A stretch of DNA of 64,000 nucleotides from Hanleya hanleyi (GCA_036873755.1 JAVTVY010017394.1:1-64000); one strand, 5' to 3'. Numbered from the stretch's first letter, positions 21,941-33,455 are shown. Translations and numbers: made by a program. Notes: generated by a model from the letters alone, not told the origin.

Positions 21941-24325
21941 AATCAATCAATCAATCAATCAAAATTTATTTATTGTCGGTTTTGTATAATACAGTCATGA
22001 GCTACAATAGCTACTTTTCACCGACATGTAACAATTAAAACAAATAATATACATATTGAATTAAAACATACATATCACATGAAATGGTATTATATACAAT
22101 ACTAAGAATTTCATAGCACTCGATATTTATAAAAATTTCTAATGAATTATCACAGATAGTAAAAAATGTTTATTTGCTACCAGATCTGGGAATATATATA
22201 AATATATCTATTTTTTTATAAGATGTAACTTAAAAGTGTTTACACACGGCACATTTACATGTGTCAAAACCTTTCCATTGCTTGATAAGTTTTCTGAATG
22301 TTCTTAAGTCATTTGCCTGTCTGGCATCACTGGGCAATGAATTCCATATTTTCGGAATCAGGTACGTCAAGCTTTTCAGGCCGTGGTTAGTTTTATTAAC
22401 TCTGGGAATGTTGAGGGTATTACTATTCCTTAGATTGTAGGAATTGGTGCGTCTGGTTAATAACTCGCCCACATATGGCGGAGAAAGATTATTTAGAGAC
22501 TTGAAACTCTCTATGGCAATTTTCCTTAATCGTCCCATTTCCAAAGTAGTCTCCCCTGCTCTGGCTAAGAGATCGACATGGGAAGATTTGAAGTCGTCAT
22601 AGACAAAGGCTAGCGCCCTTTTCTGAATTTTCTCTATTTTGTGTGAGTTAACGGTGGAACAGGTGTGCCACACAGTCGAGCAATAGTTAAAATTACTAAG
22701 AATAAAAGATTTATAAATCATGTGTTTGGTTTTTTGGTCCAAATATTTTGACAAACGAGCTAGAACATTCAATTGCCGTCCAGCTTTACTGCAGATTCGT
22801 TTGATGTGTTCATTAAAAGATAAATTTCTGTCTAGACAAACCCCCAGCAGATTGACCGATTTTTCGTTTGTAATGTTCACATCTCCTACATTTAAGACTA
22901 CATCGTCATCGTCTTGACCACTTATCATGCATTGAAATTTATCAGGATTTGCCTCCATTTTGTTGTTACGAAACCATTCTACGGCCATGTCTGTTTCCAA
23001 CTTTAAAATCCGTTTGACTTCATTTGCGTTTTGGCCTATGGCTAAAATGGTATTATCGTCTGCAAAGTTAAACAGTTTACCTTCGGTTATGAAGTAAAAT
23101 AAATCATTTATAAATAAGTTAAAAATAGTTGGTCCCAGTACAAACCCTTGAGGGACCCCTTTAATTAGATCTCTCCAAGTACTAGTAACAGATCCTAGCT
23201 TTACCCTTTGCTTCCTATTTTTAAGGTAAGAAACAAGCATTTTTACTGCTTGATCTTGAAAACCATATGCTTCCAATTTTGCTGCAAGCAGAGTATGGGG
23301 AATACAGTCAAAGGCTTTGGATAGGTCCATCAGGACCACTCCAGAGCACTTTGACTCGTCAATTGCCTGCTTCCAGTCCTCCACTAGGCGAATGAGCAAA
23401 TGCTCACAACTATATCTCTTTCTATATGCTGATACATAGTCGTTGAGAATATGCGACATGAAGTGTTCCAGCTGCTCATGCAAAATCTTTTCAAATACTT
23501 TGGATACTGATGTAAGTATACTAACTGGTCTGTAATTTTTCTTGAGAAGATTATCATTCTTTTTGAACACTGGGACAACTTCAGCTAACTTAGCAGATTC
23601 AGGAAAACTGGACTGCTTTATCATACAGTTGAATATTTCGGTGAGAGGGGAATAAATATATTCAGTGCTCAGCTTGAGAGCCTTAGCTGGAATTTGGTCA
23701 TAACCAGTTGACTTTTTAGTATTTAGATTCTCTAAAACCTTTTTGACTGTCGACTGGTGTACACAGTTGAATGAAAACTGATTATGATTACTGTTTTCCT
23801 GAATCTTTACAATACTAGGATGATGCTGATGCTCTGCTGTTGATATCTGTATGTATTCATCAGTAGTTGTGGTTCCAGAAATATATAAATCTGGTCCACC
23901 TATTTCATCAGCTATAGTTACATAATATTGATTGAGAGAGTCACCCACCTCTAGCGGTTTGGTAATTAGTTTATTATCATCCTTCAATATTATGTCATTC
24001 GTTGATGATGAACCTTTTTCAGTTAGAAACGGTTTTATTACATCCCAAAATTCCTTGTTGTTTTTCGGACCACCATCACACTTATCTCCAAAATAGGTCT
24101 TAATTGATTTCCTTCTGATATTGGTTGTTGTATTTCTCTGAGCTCTATATTCTTCCCAGTTCCGTTTTGTCGGGTACTTCTGATATTTGTTATATAGGTG
24201 TTTTTTCTTTCTAATTGCATTTTTTAGCTCTGAATTCATAAAAGGGGGTTCTTTGGCCCTCATTTTCTTCTGTTTGATTGGTGCATGCTGGTCTAAAACT
24301 TCATTGAACAGCTTATTAAATGCCC
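21941..24325 (-). mobile_element. 5'-truncated non-LTR retrotransposon inside the 3' LTR
   Basis: The element is flanked by the hexamer ATTATC at 21,935-21,940 and 24,326-24,331. The other LTR has the single, uninterrupted hexamer at 28,558-28,563. On the minus strand it ends in a (GATT)n tail (21,941-21,961) after a 3' untranslated stretch of about 270 bases. The endonuclease region is missing, as is usual for 5' truncation. Confidence 0.9.
22230..24263 (-). CDS. non-LTR reverse transcriptase (ORF2 part)
   Basis: An uninterrupted frame of 677 codons runs from an internal ATG. The frame is open further upstream to the truncation at 24,325, so the true start is lost. The reverse transcriptase shows NYRPVSIL, motif A GVVLMDLSKAFDCIPHTLL, motif B GVPQGFVLGP and motif C NFADDNTIL, where the usual YADD is FADD. 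The C-terminal part has the conserved IPKIWNSLP block. The enzyme copies its own RNA at a nicked target. The lack of the endonuclease domain fits a dead-on-arrival copy. Organisation and the short-repeat tail suggest a CR1/Jockey-like clade, but the clade is not certain. The absence of stops indicates a recent insertion. Confidence 0.9.
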   Translation of the reverse strand: MRAKEPPFMNSELKNAIRKKKHLYNKYQKYPTKRNWEEYRAQRNTTTNIRRKSIKTYFGDKCDGGPKNNKEFWDVIKPFLTEKGSSSTNDIILKDDNKLITKPLEVGDSLNQYYVTIADEIGGPDLYISGTTTTDEYIQISTAEHQHHPSIVKIQENSNHNQFSFNCVHQSTVKKVLENLNTKKSTGYDQIPAKALKLSTEYIYSPLTEIFNCMIKQSSFPESAKLAEVVPVFKKNDNLLKKNYRPVSILTSVSKVFEKILHEQLEHFMSHILNDYVSAYRKRYSCEHLLIRLVEDWKQAIDESKCSGVVLMDLSKAFDCIPHTLLAAKLEAYGFQDQAVKMLVSYLKNRKQRVKLGSVTSTWRDLIKGVPQGFVLGPTIFNLFINDLFYFITEGKLFNFADDNTILAIGQNANEVKRILKLETDMAVEWFRNNKMEANPDKFQCMISGQDDDDVVLNVGDVNITNEKSVNLLGVCLDRNLSFNEHIKRICSKAGRQLNVLARLSKYLDQKTKHMIYKSFILSNFNYCSTVWHTCSTVNSHKIEKIQKRALAFVYDDFKSSHVDLLARAGETTLEMGRLRKIAIESFKSLNNLSPPYVGELLTRRTNSYNLRNSNTLNIPRVNKTNHGLKSLTYLIPKIWNSLPSDARQANDLRTFRKLIKQWKGFDTCKCAVCKHF

Positions 24326-24510
24326 ATTATCTCTGTATTTATAGTACATTTGCATATAATCTGAGGGTGGAGGGAGTCCCTTATTACCGTCATATACCGC
24401 TTCACGACCGATGACACCGACACATAAATAATACTGACCACGTCTCAGTGCCCGGGCTGTTCAGCAAAACAGTGCGATATCATACAATCTACTGGTATTG
24501 ACCTATATCC

Positions 24511-25200
24511 TCCACCCACTTCGTGAAATAGTCACAGATGACCACAATATGCAGATTTCCTCTCGTTGTCAGGGAGAGAGGGCCCATCAAGTCCACGGCG
24601 ATACGTTCTCCGGGGCATCCCGTCATCATCCCGCGGTGTTGTCCTCGGGGTTTCTTCCCGGCCTGCTTCCTCCGGCTGCACGTGTCGCAGCTCCGACACC
24701 ACTGTCGACCCAGGCCGACCCAGGTGTACGCTTGTCCCACCTTCTTTAATGTCTTGAACACACCGAGGTGTCCTCCGGTCGGGCTGTCATGACACTCCTT
24801 GAGTATCCTCTTGTGAAGGGCCCTCGGGACCACCAGTAACTTGGCCTTCTCCCGGCCTCGCACGTCATAACAACGTCGCACCAGGAGGACTCCTTCCAGG
24901 GTCAAGGCGTCGTAGGCTCCCCACAGCGCTTTCGTCACCCCACTGTGTTGACAGACTAGGTCCAACCGAGGTCTGGTACCAGTCGTCACCCACTCAATCA
25001 CCGGAAGTAGCTCGGGGTCTGCAGCCTGGGCCTTGACAAAGTCTTCGTTGGGTGGAGATATGGTCACAGCTCTGGCCGCCGCAGTCTCCCCGTCTCCGGT
25101 CTCGGAGGAACGACCACACTGCTTACACGGACGTCTGCGCATCCCGTCAGCATTCTGATGCTTACAGAGCCTGAATCCATCTTGCGTGTTGACCCTCCGG
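24511..25200 (-). pseudogene. gypsy integrase, N-terminal part
   Basis: The frame from 25,142 keeps the zinc-binding HHCC region (HKRILKECHDSPTGGHLG followed by CRSCDTC) and the first strand of the catalytic core (ERIAVDLMGPL, with its Asp). It breaks off after DYFTKWVE at the LTR border, so the second Asp, the Glu and the C-terminal domain are gone. Upstream, the linker from RNase H (NADG before RRRPCKQCGR) is out of frame after a small deletion near 25,160. The product cannot integrate DNA. Confidence 0.8.
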
Positions 25201-25735
25201 CTCTTTGAATCTCATGAGCCACCTCAAGGATCCGTGGTCGGTGCGCAGGAGAAACTTCTTCCCGTAGAGATAATGTCGGAACGACTTAACGAAGTGGACC
25301 ACCGCCAGGAGTTCGCGCCGGGTCACGCAATATGCCTTCTCAGCCTTGTTGAGTACCCTGCTGCCATAGGCCACCACTCTCTCCTGTCCGTCGACCTGTT
25401 CGGACAAAACGGCTCCGATGCCCCAACCGCTGGCATCCGTGTCCAGGATAAACGGTTTAGACATGTCAGCCATGTTCATGATGGGCGCCGCTATCATCTT
25501 CTCCTTCAGTGTCTCAAATGCGATCTGACAATCGTCGGTCCACACAAAGCTCTTCTCCTTCTAAGTAAGTTGATGCAGGGGCGCCGCCACTGTCGCAAAG
25601 TCTTTGACGAACCTCCGATAATAGCTACATAATCCGAGGAAACTCCGTACCTCGGTCTGGGAGACTGGCCTGGGAGACTGGGTTGGGCCAGTCTCTCACA
25701 GCCTGGACTTTCTCTGGCTCCGTCTCGATACCAGC
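25162..25735 (-). pseudogene. gypsy RT connection and RNase H remnant
   Basis: The minus strand carries the end of the reverse transcriptase (TEPEKVQAVRDWPNP near 25,720 and GLCSYYRRFVKDFATVAAPL near 25,600, in shifted frames with a stop near 25,563). Then comes an RNase H domain in a clean frame from 25,545, with PFILDTDASGWGIGAVL and LLRTDHGSLRW. The polymerase active site and the protease are absent. The RT connection follows a gag zinc-knuckle-like CWRCGE almost directly, so one internal deletion near 25,740 removed protease and most of RT. Confidence 0.75.
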
Positions 25736-25956
25736 GCCTCTCCGCACCTCCAACATTCCCGGCGTGGTTGCCGTCTCGTCCTCTGCCCCCGCCTTGAACT
25801 TGAGCGTCCCCGTCCTGGGAAGCGCCTCTTAAATTCTTCCATCAGGGTAGCAATCTCTGCTCAAAGTCGGGCCTCTTCGACCTCATCATCCTCTGGAACG
25901 ACAGCCGGCATGTCATCCCCTGCAGCGGCCCTTGCCGTTGGATCAGGACGTCGCCG

Positions 25957-26957
25957 CTAGGCGTCTTGGAAGGCCTCTACTTCCACTGCGGCATGTACAG
26001 CCTCGCCTAAGGACTTCGGGCGGCACTGCCAGACTTTAAACCGTGAGTCTTCTCCAATTGCCTCAAAGAATTGGTCACGGGCCAGGGTGTCTTGGACCTC
26101 ATCCCCGGTGTCTGGGTAGGCCATCTGGCTGAGTCTCACCAGAGCTTGGCCCAATTCGGGTAGACCTTCTCCCCTCTGTCGTCGCCTTGACGTCAGCTTG
26201 GACTTATACAGCTCGGCTTGGTTAGGCGGAGCGAAGCGTCTATCCAAGGCATCACGTAGGCAAATGAAATTTGCCTCCCCTGGTTTCATCTTCAGACTGG
26301 AGAGAACCTGTTGTGATGGCCCCCGCAGGGATACAGCCAAGTGCTGTCCCTTCTCTTCTGGCGTCCACCGGTTCAAGGCTGCGCAATGCTCAAAATGTAC
26401 CAGGTGATCTGTCCAGGGCGTACTCCCATCATAGGTCGAAGCCTTAACCAACGTCTTACAGGGACGGTCTTGACTGTGGCCTTCTGGCGCCCTTCTGCGA
26501 CCCGGTCGCGACCCTCTGCGACCCGGTCGCCAGCTTCTGCGAACCGGTCGCGAGCTTCTGCGACCCGGTCGCAAACCTCTGCGACCCGGTCGCAAATCGT
26601 CTGTTCCCGTACAGGCTGGTCTATGGGGGTTCTGACAGTACCCTCCTCTTCGACCCTGGTCCTGGACGTGTGCGCTGGGGCCCCCATCGTCGTCTGATCG
26701 AAGGTCGCCTGTATCGTCTGCATCTGTGCTTGTAAGCTCTTGAGACCCTCTAGTATCGTTCGGATGGTCGACGGAGTCTCGATCCCGACGACGGCGGGCG
26801 TTGAAAGCTCGGACTGTGCTTCGATCGGACTCACGTCTGCTATCGTCGCCAAAGTCGCGGGAGCAGGTGACCCCATCCTCGATCGCTCTCTCCCCTGTAG
26901 GATAGCCCGTAGACCCGTCAGATCCGGACGTCTCAGTGGTGTCGCTTGGGAACTCAT
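25957..26957 (-). pseudogene. gypsy gag with in-frame 21-bp repeats, frameshifted
   Basis: The ATG at 26,957 lies about 40 bases inside the primer binding site. The N-terminal part ends in a repeated heptad, CDRVAEV/ARDRFAEA/GDRVAEG, encoded by five 21-bp repeats of TGCGACCCGGTCGCA on the plus strand (about 26,495-26,600). Near 26,450-26,500 the frame changes. The downstream frame (to 25,957) has the gypsy gag core with STPWTDHLVHFEHCAALNRW and LPELGQALVRLSQMAYP. Gag forms the particle. The repeat that codes for the heptads is the same one that fills the LTR. Confidence 0.7.
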
Positions 26958-26994
26958 GGTTAATGGCCTTATCGGCACGTCGTTGTCAGGCCAG

Positions 26995-27012
26995 ATCCCA
27001 CCGCTGCCACCA
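26995..27012 (-). other. primer binding site complementary to tRNA-Leu
   Basis: The minus strand reads TGGTGGCAGCGGTGGGAT, six bases inside the LTR end at 27,019. The plus strand (ATCCCACCGCTGCCACCA) equals the 3' end of an animal tRNA-Leu with CCA added, so tRNA-Leu is the likely primer for minus-strand cDNA. It fixes the inner border of the 5' LTR. Confidence 0.85.
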
Positions 27013-27018
27013 GTTTTC

Positions 27019-28743
27019 TGTTTACGTGAAAACGAATCAATAACCGGGACTGCCCACTGGCATTCTGGCCGTCACCGTAGTTAACCCCTTCACTAGTAGA
27101 GACCCGGGGATCGAAGAGATGATCACAACCCTACAAGGATGACTGACGCTGATGTAAAGGTCTATTATGGTATATTCAGCACAAATAGTATAAGCGATTA
27201 CAGATAATAGCGTAGAACCGCGTGGCTTAGACAGAATGTCTAAGGACATGTAACGTTATGCAGTAGGATAATATTTACATATATGTACAGACACTAGGAG
27301 AGTGTATGCAAATAAACTTGATGTTATATACAAATAATATAAGAGAGTGTGTGCATATAAATTTACAGTTACAGTTATGCTTTAAATATGTATGGGTACG
27401 CGATAAGGGCGGCCTGGTTGCTGGCCCTTCTCTTCTGGGCATAAGGGCGGCCTGGCTGCTGGCCCTTCACCTCTCCCGTCACGCGTAATCAAGGGCGGCC
27501 TGGTTGCTAGCCCTTTCCCCACACGATAACTGTATTTGCGACCCTCTGCGACGCGGCCGCAAGCCTCTGCGACTTTCTGCGACCCGGTCGCAACCCGTCT
27601 GTGACCTTCTGTGACCCGGTCGCAAGTCGTCTTCTTCCGTCGTTGGAACGTTACGGCTGTAACGCTCTCTCAATACACGACACCCAGTCGTTGGAACCTC
27701 TCCACGGATGTGGCAGCCCGTCGTCTTCTTCACCCCCAGTCGTCGGAACGTTACGGTTGTAACGCTCTCTCAATATATACCCCCAGTCGTTGGAGCCTCT
27801 CCACGGATGTGGCAGCCCGTCGTCTTCTTCACCCCCAAGTCGTCGGAGCCTGACCCTAACTTGTCAGCTCACCAGTCTGCTTCCCGCACAGGTAGGTATA
27901 GCACGGCGTCTCAACCCTCACGGCTGCTGCGACCCGTCTATAGACACGACCCGTGGCTACACAACTTCACGACGACCCCTTAGGTAAGAACCACGTACAG
28001 CTCGTCCTCCGTGGCCGTCAGGACAACTACTTGGGTATATATTGTGTTATCATTTCATCTGGTACCGATGTAGCATCATTACTGTCTGTAAACTGTCGAT
28101 GGCGACTCTCTGCGACCCGGTCGCAAGCCTCTGCGACCCGGTCGCAATCCGTCTGCGACCTTCTGCGACCCGGTCGCAGGTCTGTCAGATTTCACGGTTT
28201 ATCGACGTTTGTCGGGAGAAGAAGCCCGTCTGTGCTGTGCCTTGTCTTTTCGGTACTGTCTGTAATCTTTGTGGTCTCTTTCGCACCCGTACGGCGTCGA
28301 TGCGACCGTCTGCGACCTTCTGCGACCCGGTCGCAGGGCTCTCCGATTCCACGATTTATCGACGTTTCTCGGGAGAAGAAGCCCGTCTGTACTGTGCCTT
28401 GTCTTTTCTGTACTGTCTGTAATATCTGTGGCCTCTTTCACACCCGTACAGCGTCTATGCGATCGTCTGCGACCTTTCTGCGACCTTCTGCGACCCGGTC
28501 GCAGGGCTAACGGGCTGCACGATATGTCGTCGAATAACGGTAGGAGAGATTGGCTCTATTATCTCTGTATTTATAGTACATAAGCATATAATTTGAAGGT
28601 GGAGGGAGTCCCCCATTACCGTCATATACCGCTTCACGACCGATGACACCAAAACATAAATAATACTGACCACGTCCCAGTGCCCGGGCTGTTCAGCAAA
28701 ACAGTGCCGATATCATACAATCTACTGGTATTGACCTATATCC
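27019..28743 (-). repeat. 5' LTR, uninterrupted
   Basis: It is the partner of the split LTR at 20,387-24,510. It carries the single ATTATC site (28,558-28,563) where the non-LTR element entered the other LTR. The inner border is TGTTTACG on the plus strand. The outer border is less certain because it lacks the usual CA. Near-palindromes TGCGACCCGGTCGCA occur at least six times. Confidence 0.85.
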
Positions 28744-29044
28744 TTATTCTATACTGACGTCTGATCATGATTACCGGAATGTGCTACGCGGTAATACATG
28801 CCATGTTACAGTATTATAGAATACCCCCACACTACAATAAACACGCCAGTCGATCTTCCCACTCTGTCGTGTTCCCTATACTATAATACAACACACAAAC
28901 ACGGTTCCATACTGAAAATGCAAGCCGGCAAATTCGCATTGGATTGACGTGTTTTCACAGGTTGCACTAGCTACAGGATCTACAATCTTTTAGACTCCCA
29001 GGCCAATACAATTGCATTTGCGACCCGGTCGCAAATTGCGCCAA
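28744..29044. other. no gene; one isolated gypsy-type palindrome
   Basis: A solitary TGCGACCCGGTCGCA within a 21-base perfect palindrome is centred near 29,025, outside the LTR. Nothing else is seen. Confidence 0.5.
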
Positions 29045-31675
29045 AACCACACAATTCAGGCTGCGTGCTTTCTCCAGATCTGTCTTTTCGGTCTGCCCCC
29101 GCTGGAAATGTCTGCACCTCAATATATAGTGTGCACTCTCCACACCCGAAAACTCCCCACCGGAAGTGTCCTCGCAAACGGAGACGTTTCGCCTGCAATG
29201 AAAGATCGTCTCTCACAGCGAAATTACAGTTCATAGTCCATAAACTAGAACGGCATCCCAATCTAGAACCTGTAGAGAATATTTCACGTAAATGGCAACT
29301 CCTATCTTGCTCTGGTAAGCGAGAAATACGGGGGAATCCATTTCCGTACACTGCCTTGTTCCTCGCTGACGATACATGTCAAGGTCGTTCCCCGCATTCC
29401 ATTCTGGGTCACCCTCCATATTCAAACTGTTCTCTACACAAACGGTTAACCGTTACATACGCACACTCACCATTGTCTTATGTTTATGTCTTATCATTGC
29501 CTGATCGGTACGAAGACCAGATGTGAACACCCGATATTGCTGTACGATGGCATTCTGTAACATCATAGTGAGCAAGTGTAGTACATGTAATTATATAGGC
29601 TCTTAAAATGTTTGTTTTTTTTAAATTCCTGAATTTCTGAATAATAGAGGCTACTAACTACAACCTAATTTTAGGCATTTTCCCGGATTGGTTTTGGGAT
29701 TAGTTTTTCCTGATGAAAAAAAAAGAAAATACAAAGGTATGGGCCTCCTCCTAAAGAAAATATAGAAAATCACCTCCTAAGGCAAACTGTATAAGAACAC
29801 ACACACGCACACATCCACACACACAAACACACATCACCGCCATACATCACCACCACAACCGCCTAATCCCTCCACGACACATTCACAAACATCCACCCAA
29901 GCACACACATCGACCAGGTAGCCAGATCGAACATGGTCCACAAACGCACTCTTGTGCATCCACAAAACTACAACACAGTGGGAACTTACAAGAAGTTCGG
30001 TGCAGAGTAACTCAAGATATCTTTCCGCTAAGGGACGGACATGCGGACGGACGAACAACGCAAAAACCATAATGCCACCTCGAAAAAAGTCGACTAGGTA
30101 TAACAATAAAATCCGTGCCTGATCAGTTCTGTGGAGACCAAAGGATCAAACCTGTCCCTTCACATGTGCACTTGATTGGTGAAATGTTTTTAAGGATACG
30201 TATCCCTTCTGAGACAGTTTTGTACACCTCTTGATAACCGGTCTTCTGTGGCAATAAATATTCATCGAAACAATAATAATGTGTATATTTTATGAATGCC
30301 TGAGCAATTCACTTATGTGATTTACAAAACACTCGCTACTAAAGATTACAAAATACTCAAAATGTGAAAATGTAAATGTAGATAAAATGAAAACAATAGC
30401 CTCCATCTTTCAATTGAAATTTCATGAAACCTTTCAACATATTTAAAAGTTGATGGTATACCTAGATCAAAGACAGCTAGAACTAGTAAACGGCGTCGCA
30501 GATTTTTCTAATTTCTGCCTAGTTCTATTGTTATAAAATGAATTCACAAAAACCTTACAAGTTGAATACTAAGCCGAAGAATTTCACAAGAGTAGCTCAT
30601 ATACTTTTCGAGAAATACGAGTTCAAATCTTGAATTTTTTCAAAACATGAAACTGCTTGAAATCAGTCAAAAATTGCTCGGCTATACAATTGAAGGAACA
30701 ATCCTAATATTTCTCATGAATTCTGTTACAAAATACATTTTGCAACCTGCCATATTTAACCTAGTCCCCAGCCTACCTACTCCAGACTATCTTTTGTACA
30801 AAATATATTCACTATAGTGGTTCAAATCCGATTTAAACTTAAACAATTAGCAAAAATTTATTAGGCTGGAAATTATCTGTTGTTCGTATGCGCCACAGCT
30901 TATCAAAACATTCTAGTATGCCTGAGCAAAAACATGTATAGTATGCGGAGAAATATAGAATTAACCATCAATATTGTATAAATATTCTCTTAGTGAATTA
31001 CATAAATAAATAGTTACATTTGTACATTTTAATGTCCTTTTATGTACCTGCAATTGTCATGTACCTCATATACATGTACAACAAAAGTGGTTTGGGTGCA
31101 GTTTAATTCAAGTTTATGTTGAAATTGTAATCGACGATATATATTATTGGCACCTGACAAAGCACTGTTTTTAACTCATTAAATCAGGCCGCGTTAGACA
31201 TCCTCGAGGCAGAGCTACATTGTGGCTGGATCGTCCAATCTAGATACACTCGAGGCCCATGGATTTTATGATTTGTCTCGTCGAAAGAGTATCAGTTTTC
31301 GGTGTATCAAACGAATTCCAGCGGAAAATTTCAATAGTTCTGTCAAAATCAATCTGTGCCTTTCCTTTAAAATAATGACGTTTTGTGCCAATCCATTTCA
31401 ATACATGCTCAGTTATTGTCGTTTCTCTCCACAAGCTTTCTCAGTTCCTCAGAAAGTGAAAACAGAATGGATGTCTTCTCGTCGCGCGAGAACTATCTCG
31501 AGCGTGACCTCGACGCTGGATCGAGAATGATCTATTGACTTACGGCATTGTGAAGAGCATTTGGGAGCTGTGCTAATTTGCACGGAAACTGTTTCCATAC
31601 GTTTGTGTGGAAATAAAGTGGATAAATAGCCAAATAACAAATTAATCTGGATATATGATGACACGGCAAATCGTC
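29045..31675. repeat. duplication A, left part (flank of the Polinton)
   Basis: It matches 48,558-51,958 closely (a few percent difference by eye), with several small indels. It continues across the Polinton into 45,261-48,254. No gene of a known family was recognised. Two open frames seen in both copies (minus 29,834-30,106 and plus 31,222-31,530) have no recognisable domain. Confidence 0.9.
31670..31675. repeat. target-site duplication ATCGTC, left
   Basis: ATCGTC directly precedes the Polinton terminus AGTAGTATAC. The same hexamer follows the right end, and is present once at the unoccupied site 51,953-51,958. Six-bp duplications are typical of Polintons. Confidence 0.95.
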
Positions 31676-32539
31676 AGTAGTATACAAAGCGTAAATTGAC
31701 GCATATTGACCTCAGAAATTTGCATAATTGAGGAGGAAATGAGGAGGTGACAGCCAATCAGAAGCGAGTAAAATTTGACCTCAGAAATTTGCATATTGGG
31801 GGCGGCCACGGGGCGGCTCTCGTCCAATCAGAAGCCAGTAAAATTTGACTGGATATATTCCTCCACGGTGATGCGGTCCTGGCGGTGATGCGGTCTGCCT
31901 CCGCGGAGAAAAAGTAGTCCCTAGAGTGGAAATACGCTGCATGGTCCGATGGGGTCGAGTGAGGTATCAAAGTGAAGCTTATCGGTTGGTGTGAATGAGG
32001 CGTGACCTTTGGACATGTATAGACTTGTTTGTCTGGGTTTTTTCCCCATGCCGCCATTGACTCCCAAACTGGTGGGTTCCAATGGCGGCATCGAGTGAGA
32101 GATCAAGGCATGTCCTGACTTGTTCTGCGTTGTACAGTTCTGCCATGCGGAGGATGGGTACTAGGATTTCGCTGACGTCCTAGTAATAAACATAATCTAT
32201 AGGTGTTGTACCGTGTTAATAGGATCAGTCTAGCATCTGTACCACCCTAGGGTCGAGCGTTTATTGTCCCGTGTATCTCCGCAGAAAATCAACAAACAAA
32301 ATGACGGCTCCAGGATGGTGTGGGGACGCCCTTTCCACATCACGGCGTCGATCCAAACCATAGCGCCATCTGCACACATTGACGCAAGGGAGACAACTCG
32401 TGTGGACCAAGGGTATGGAAATAGCCGTTTTGGGATCTAGGGGAGTTACTACTGGTCCAGTGGGGTCGAGTGATGTATCAATGTGAAACATTCGTGAAGG
32501 AGCATGTAATGGGCTGGGTGTGGCATTGAAATAGTGGCA

Positions 32540-33310
32540 TTCTGCGCATGCGCGGTGGCCCAAGTGTATGGAAATAGACGTTTTGGAGCTAGCGAAGCCA
32601 CTAATGGTCCGATGGGGTCGGGTGAGGTATCAAAGTGAAGCTTATGTGAAGGGGCATCTTACTGGACTAGCGGGTTGAAATAGCGGCATTCTGTGCATGC
32701 GCGGTGGCCCAAGGGTATGAAAATAGCCGTGTTGGGATCTAGGGGAGCCAATAATGGTCCAATGGGGTCGTATGAGGTATCAAAGTGAAGCTGATGTGAG
32801 GGGGCATCTGATGGGCTGGATGTGGGATTGACATAGTGGCATTCTGCGCATGCGCGGTGGCCCAAGGGTATAAAAATAGCCGTTTTGGAGCTAGGGGAGC
32901 CCCTCATGGTCCAATGGGGTCGAGTGACGTATCCATGTGAAGCCTAGGTGAAGGGGCATCTGACTGGACTAGCGGCTTGGGCGTTGTCACCATTCTGCGC
33001 ATGCGCGGTGGCCCAAGGGTATGAAAATTGCCGTGTTGGAGCTAGGGGAGCTAAACATGGTCCAATGGGGTCGAGTGAGGTATCAAAGTGAAGCTGATGT
33101 GAAGGGGCATCTGATGGGCTGGGTGTGGGGTTGAAATATCGGCCGTCTGCGCATGCGCGGTGGCCCAAGGGTATGGAAATAGACGTGCTGGGAGCTAGGG
33201 GAGCTACTAATGGTCCGATGGGGTCGAGTGAGGTATCCAAGTGAAGCTTATGTGAAGGGGCATCTAATGGGCTGGGTGTGCGGTAGGAATATCATTCTGC
33301 GCATGCGCAG
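32540..33310. promoter_or_regulatory. array of NRF-1-like palindromes
   Basis: Six sites of the form TGCGCATGCGCG/A occur about 150 bases apart (first at 32,543-32,554, last near 33,297; the one near 32,692 has one mismatch). The NRF-1 consensus is YGCGCAYGCGCR. The right TIR holds about seven. Binding is inferred from sequence only. Confidence 0.55.
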
Positions 33311-33317
33311 ATGCAAT

Positions 33318-33455
33318 GCGGAGCTCTCGTCCAATCAGAAGCGAGTATTTCAAATCCGCCACGGAGCTCTCGTCCAATCAGGGAGTATTTTGACCCGGTG
33401 CATTATGGGACATATCCAAGATGGCGGCACGTATGTTCAAGATGGCGGCACATCT
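33318..33455. promoter_or_regulatory. NF-Y and YY1 motif cluster at the inner TIR
   Basis: Two GTCCAATCAG boxes (near 33,329 and 33,372; NF-Y) are followed by two AAGATGGCGGC sequences (33,418-33,428 and 33,439-33,449; YY1). The cluster lies about 480-600 bases from the first internal gene on this side and has an inverted twin at 43,370-43,505. A promoter role for both ends is inferred. Confidence 0.5.

Larger units (their letters stand above)
20387..24510 (-). repeat. 3' LTR, split by a non-LTR element
   Basis: Without the inserted 2,385-bp element and one duplicated hexamer, this LTR is about 1,733 bp and matches 27,019-28,743. It contains many copies of the near-palindrome TGCGACCCGGTCGCA (for example around 21,490-21,560) and a repeated agggcggcctgg-t/c-tgctgg motif at 20,776-20,870. 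Open frames along the LTR follow these repeats and are not genes. Confidence 0.85.
20387..28743 (-). mobile_element. Ty3/gypsy LTR retrotransposon, internally deleted
   Basis: Two LTRs of about 1.73 kb in the same direction flank gag and pol remnants read on the minus strand, with a primer binding site directly inside the 5' LTR. Order on the minus strand: 5' LTR (28,743-27,019), primer site, gag, RT end plus RNase H, integrase start, 3' LTR (24,510-20,387). Protease, most of RT including its active site, and the integrase catalytic part are missing, so it cannot be autonomous. The integrase frame stops exactly where the 3' LTR starts. No target duplication was found outside the LTRs, which suggests recombination or rearrangement. 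Confidence 0.85.

Noticed and set aside
20750..22038. Open frames in the left LTR, with counterparts at 27,479-28,583
   Set aside because: They follow the TGCGACCCGGTCGCA repeats of the LTR; no domain, and frames differ between the two LTRs.
29834..30106. Minus-strand 90-codon frame repeated at 50,370-50,648
   Set aside because: Retained only because the DNA is a near-identical duplicate; Gly/Val-rich end from a CCA/CAC repeat and no domain.
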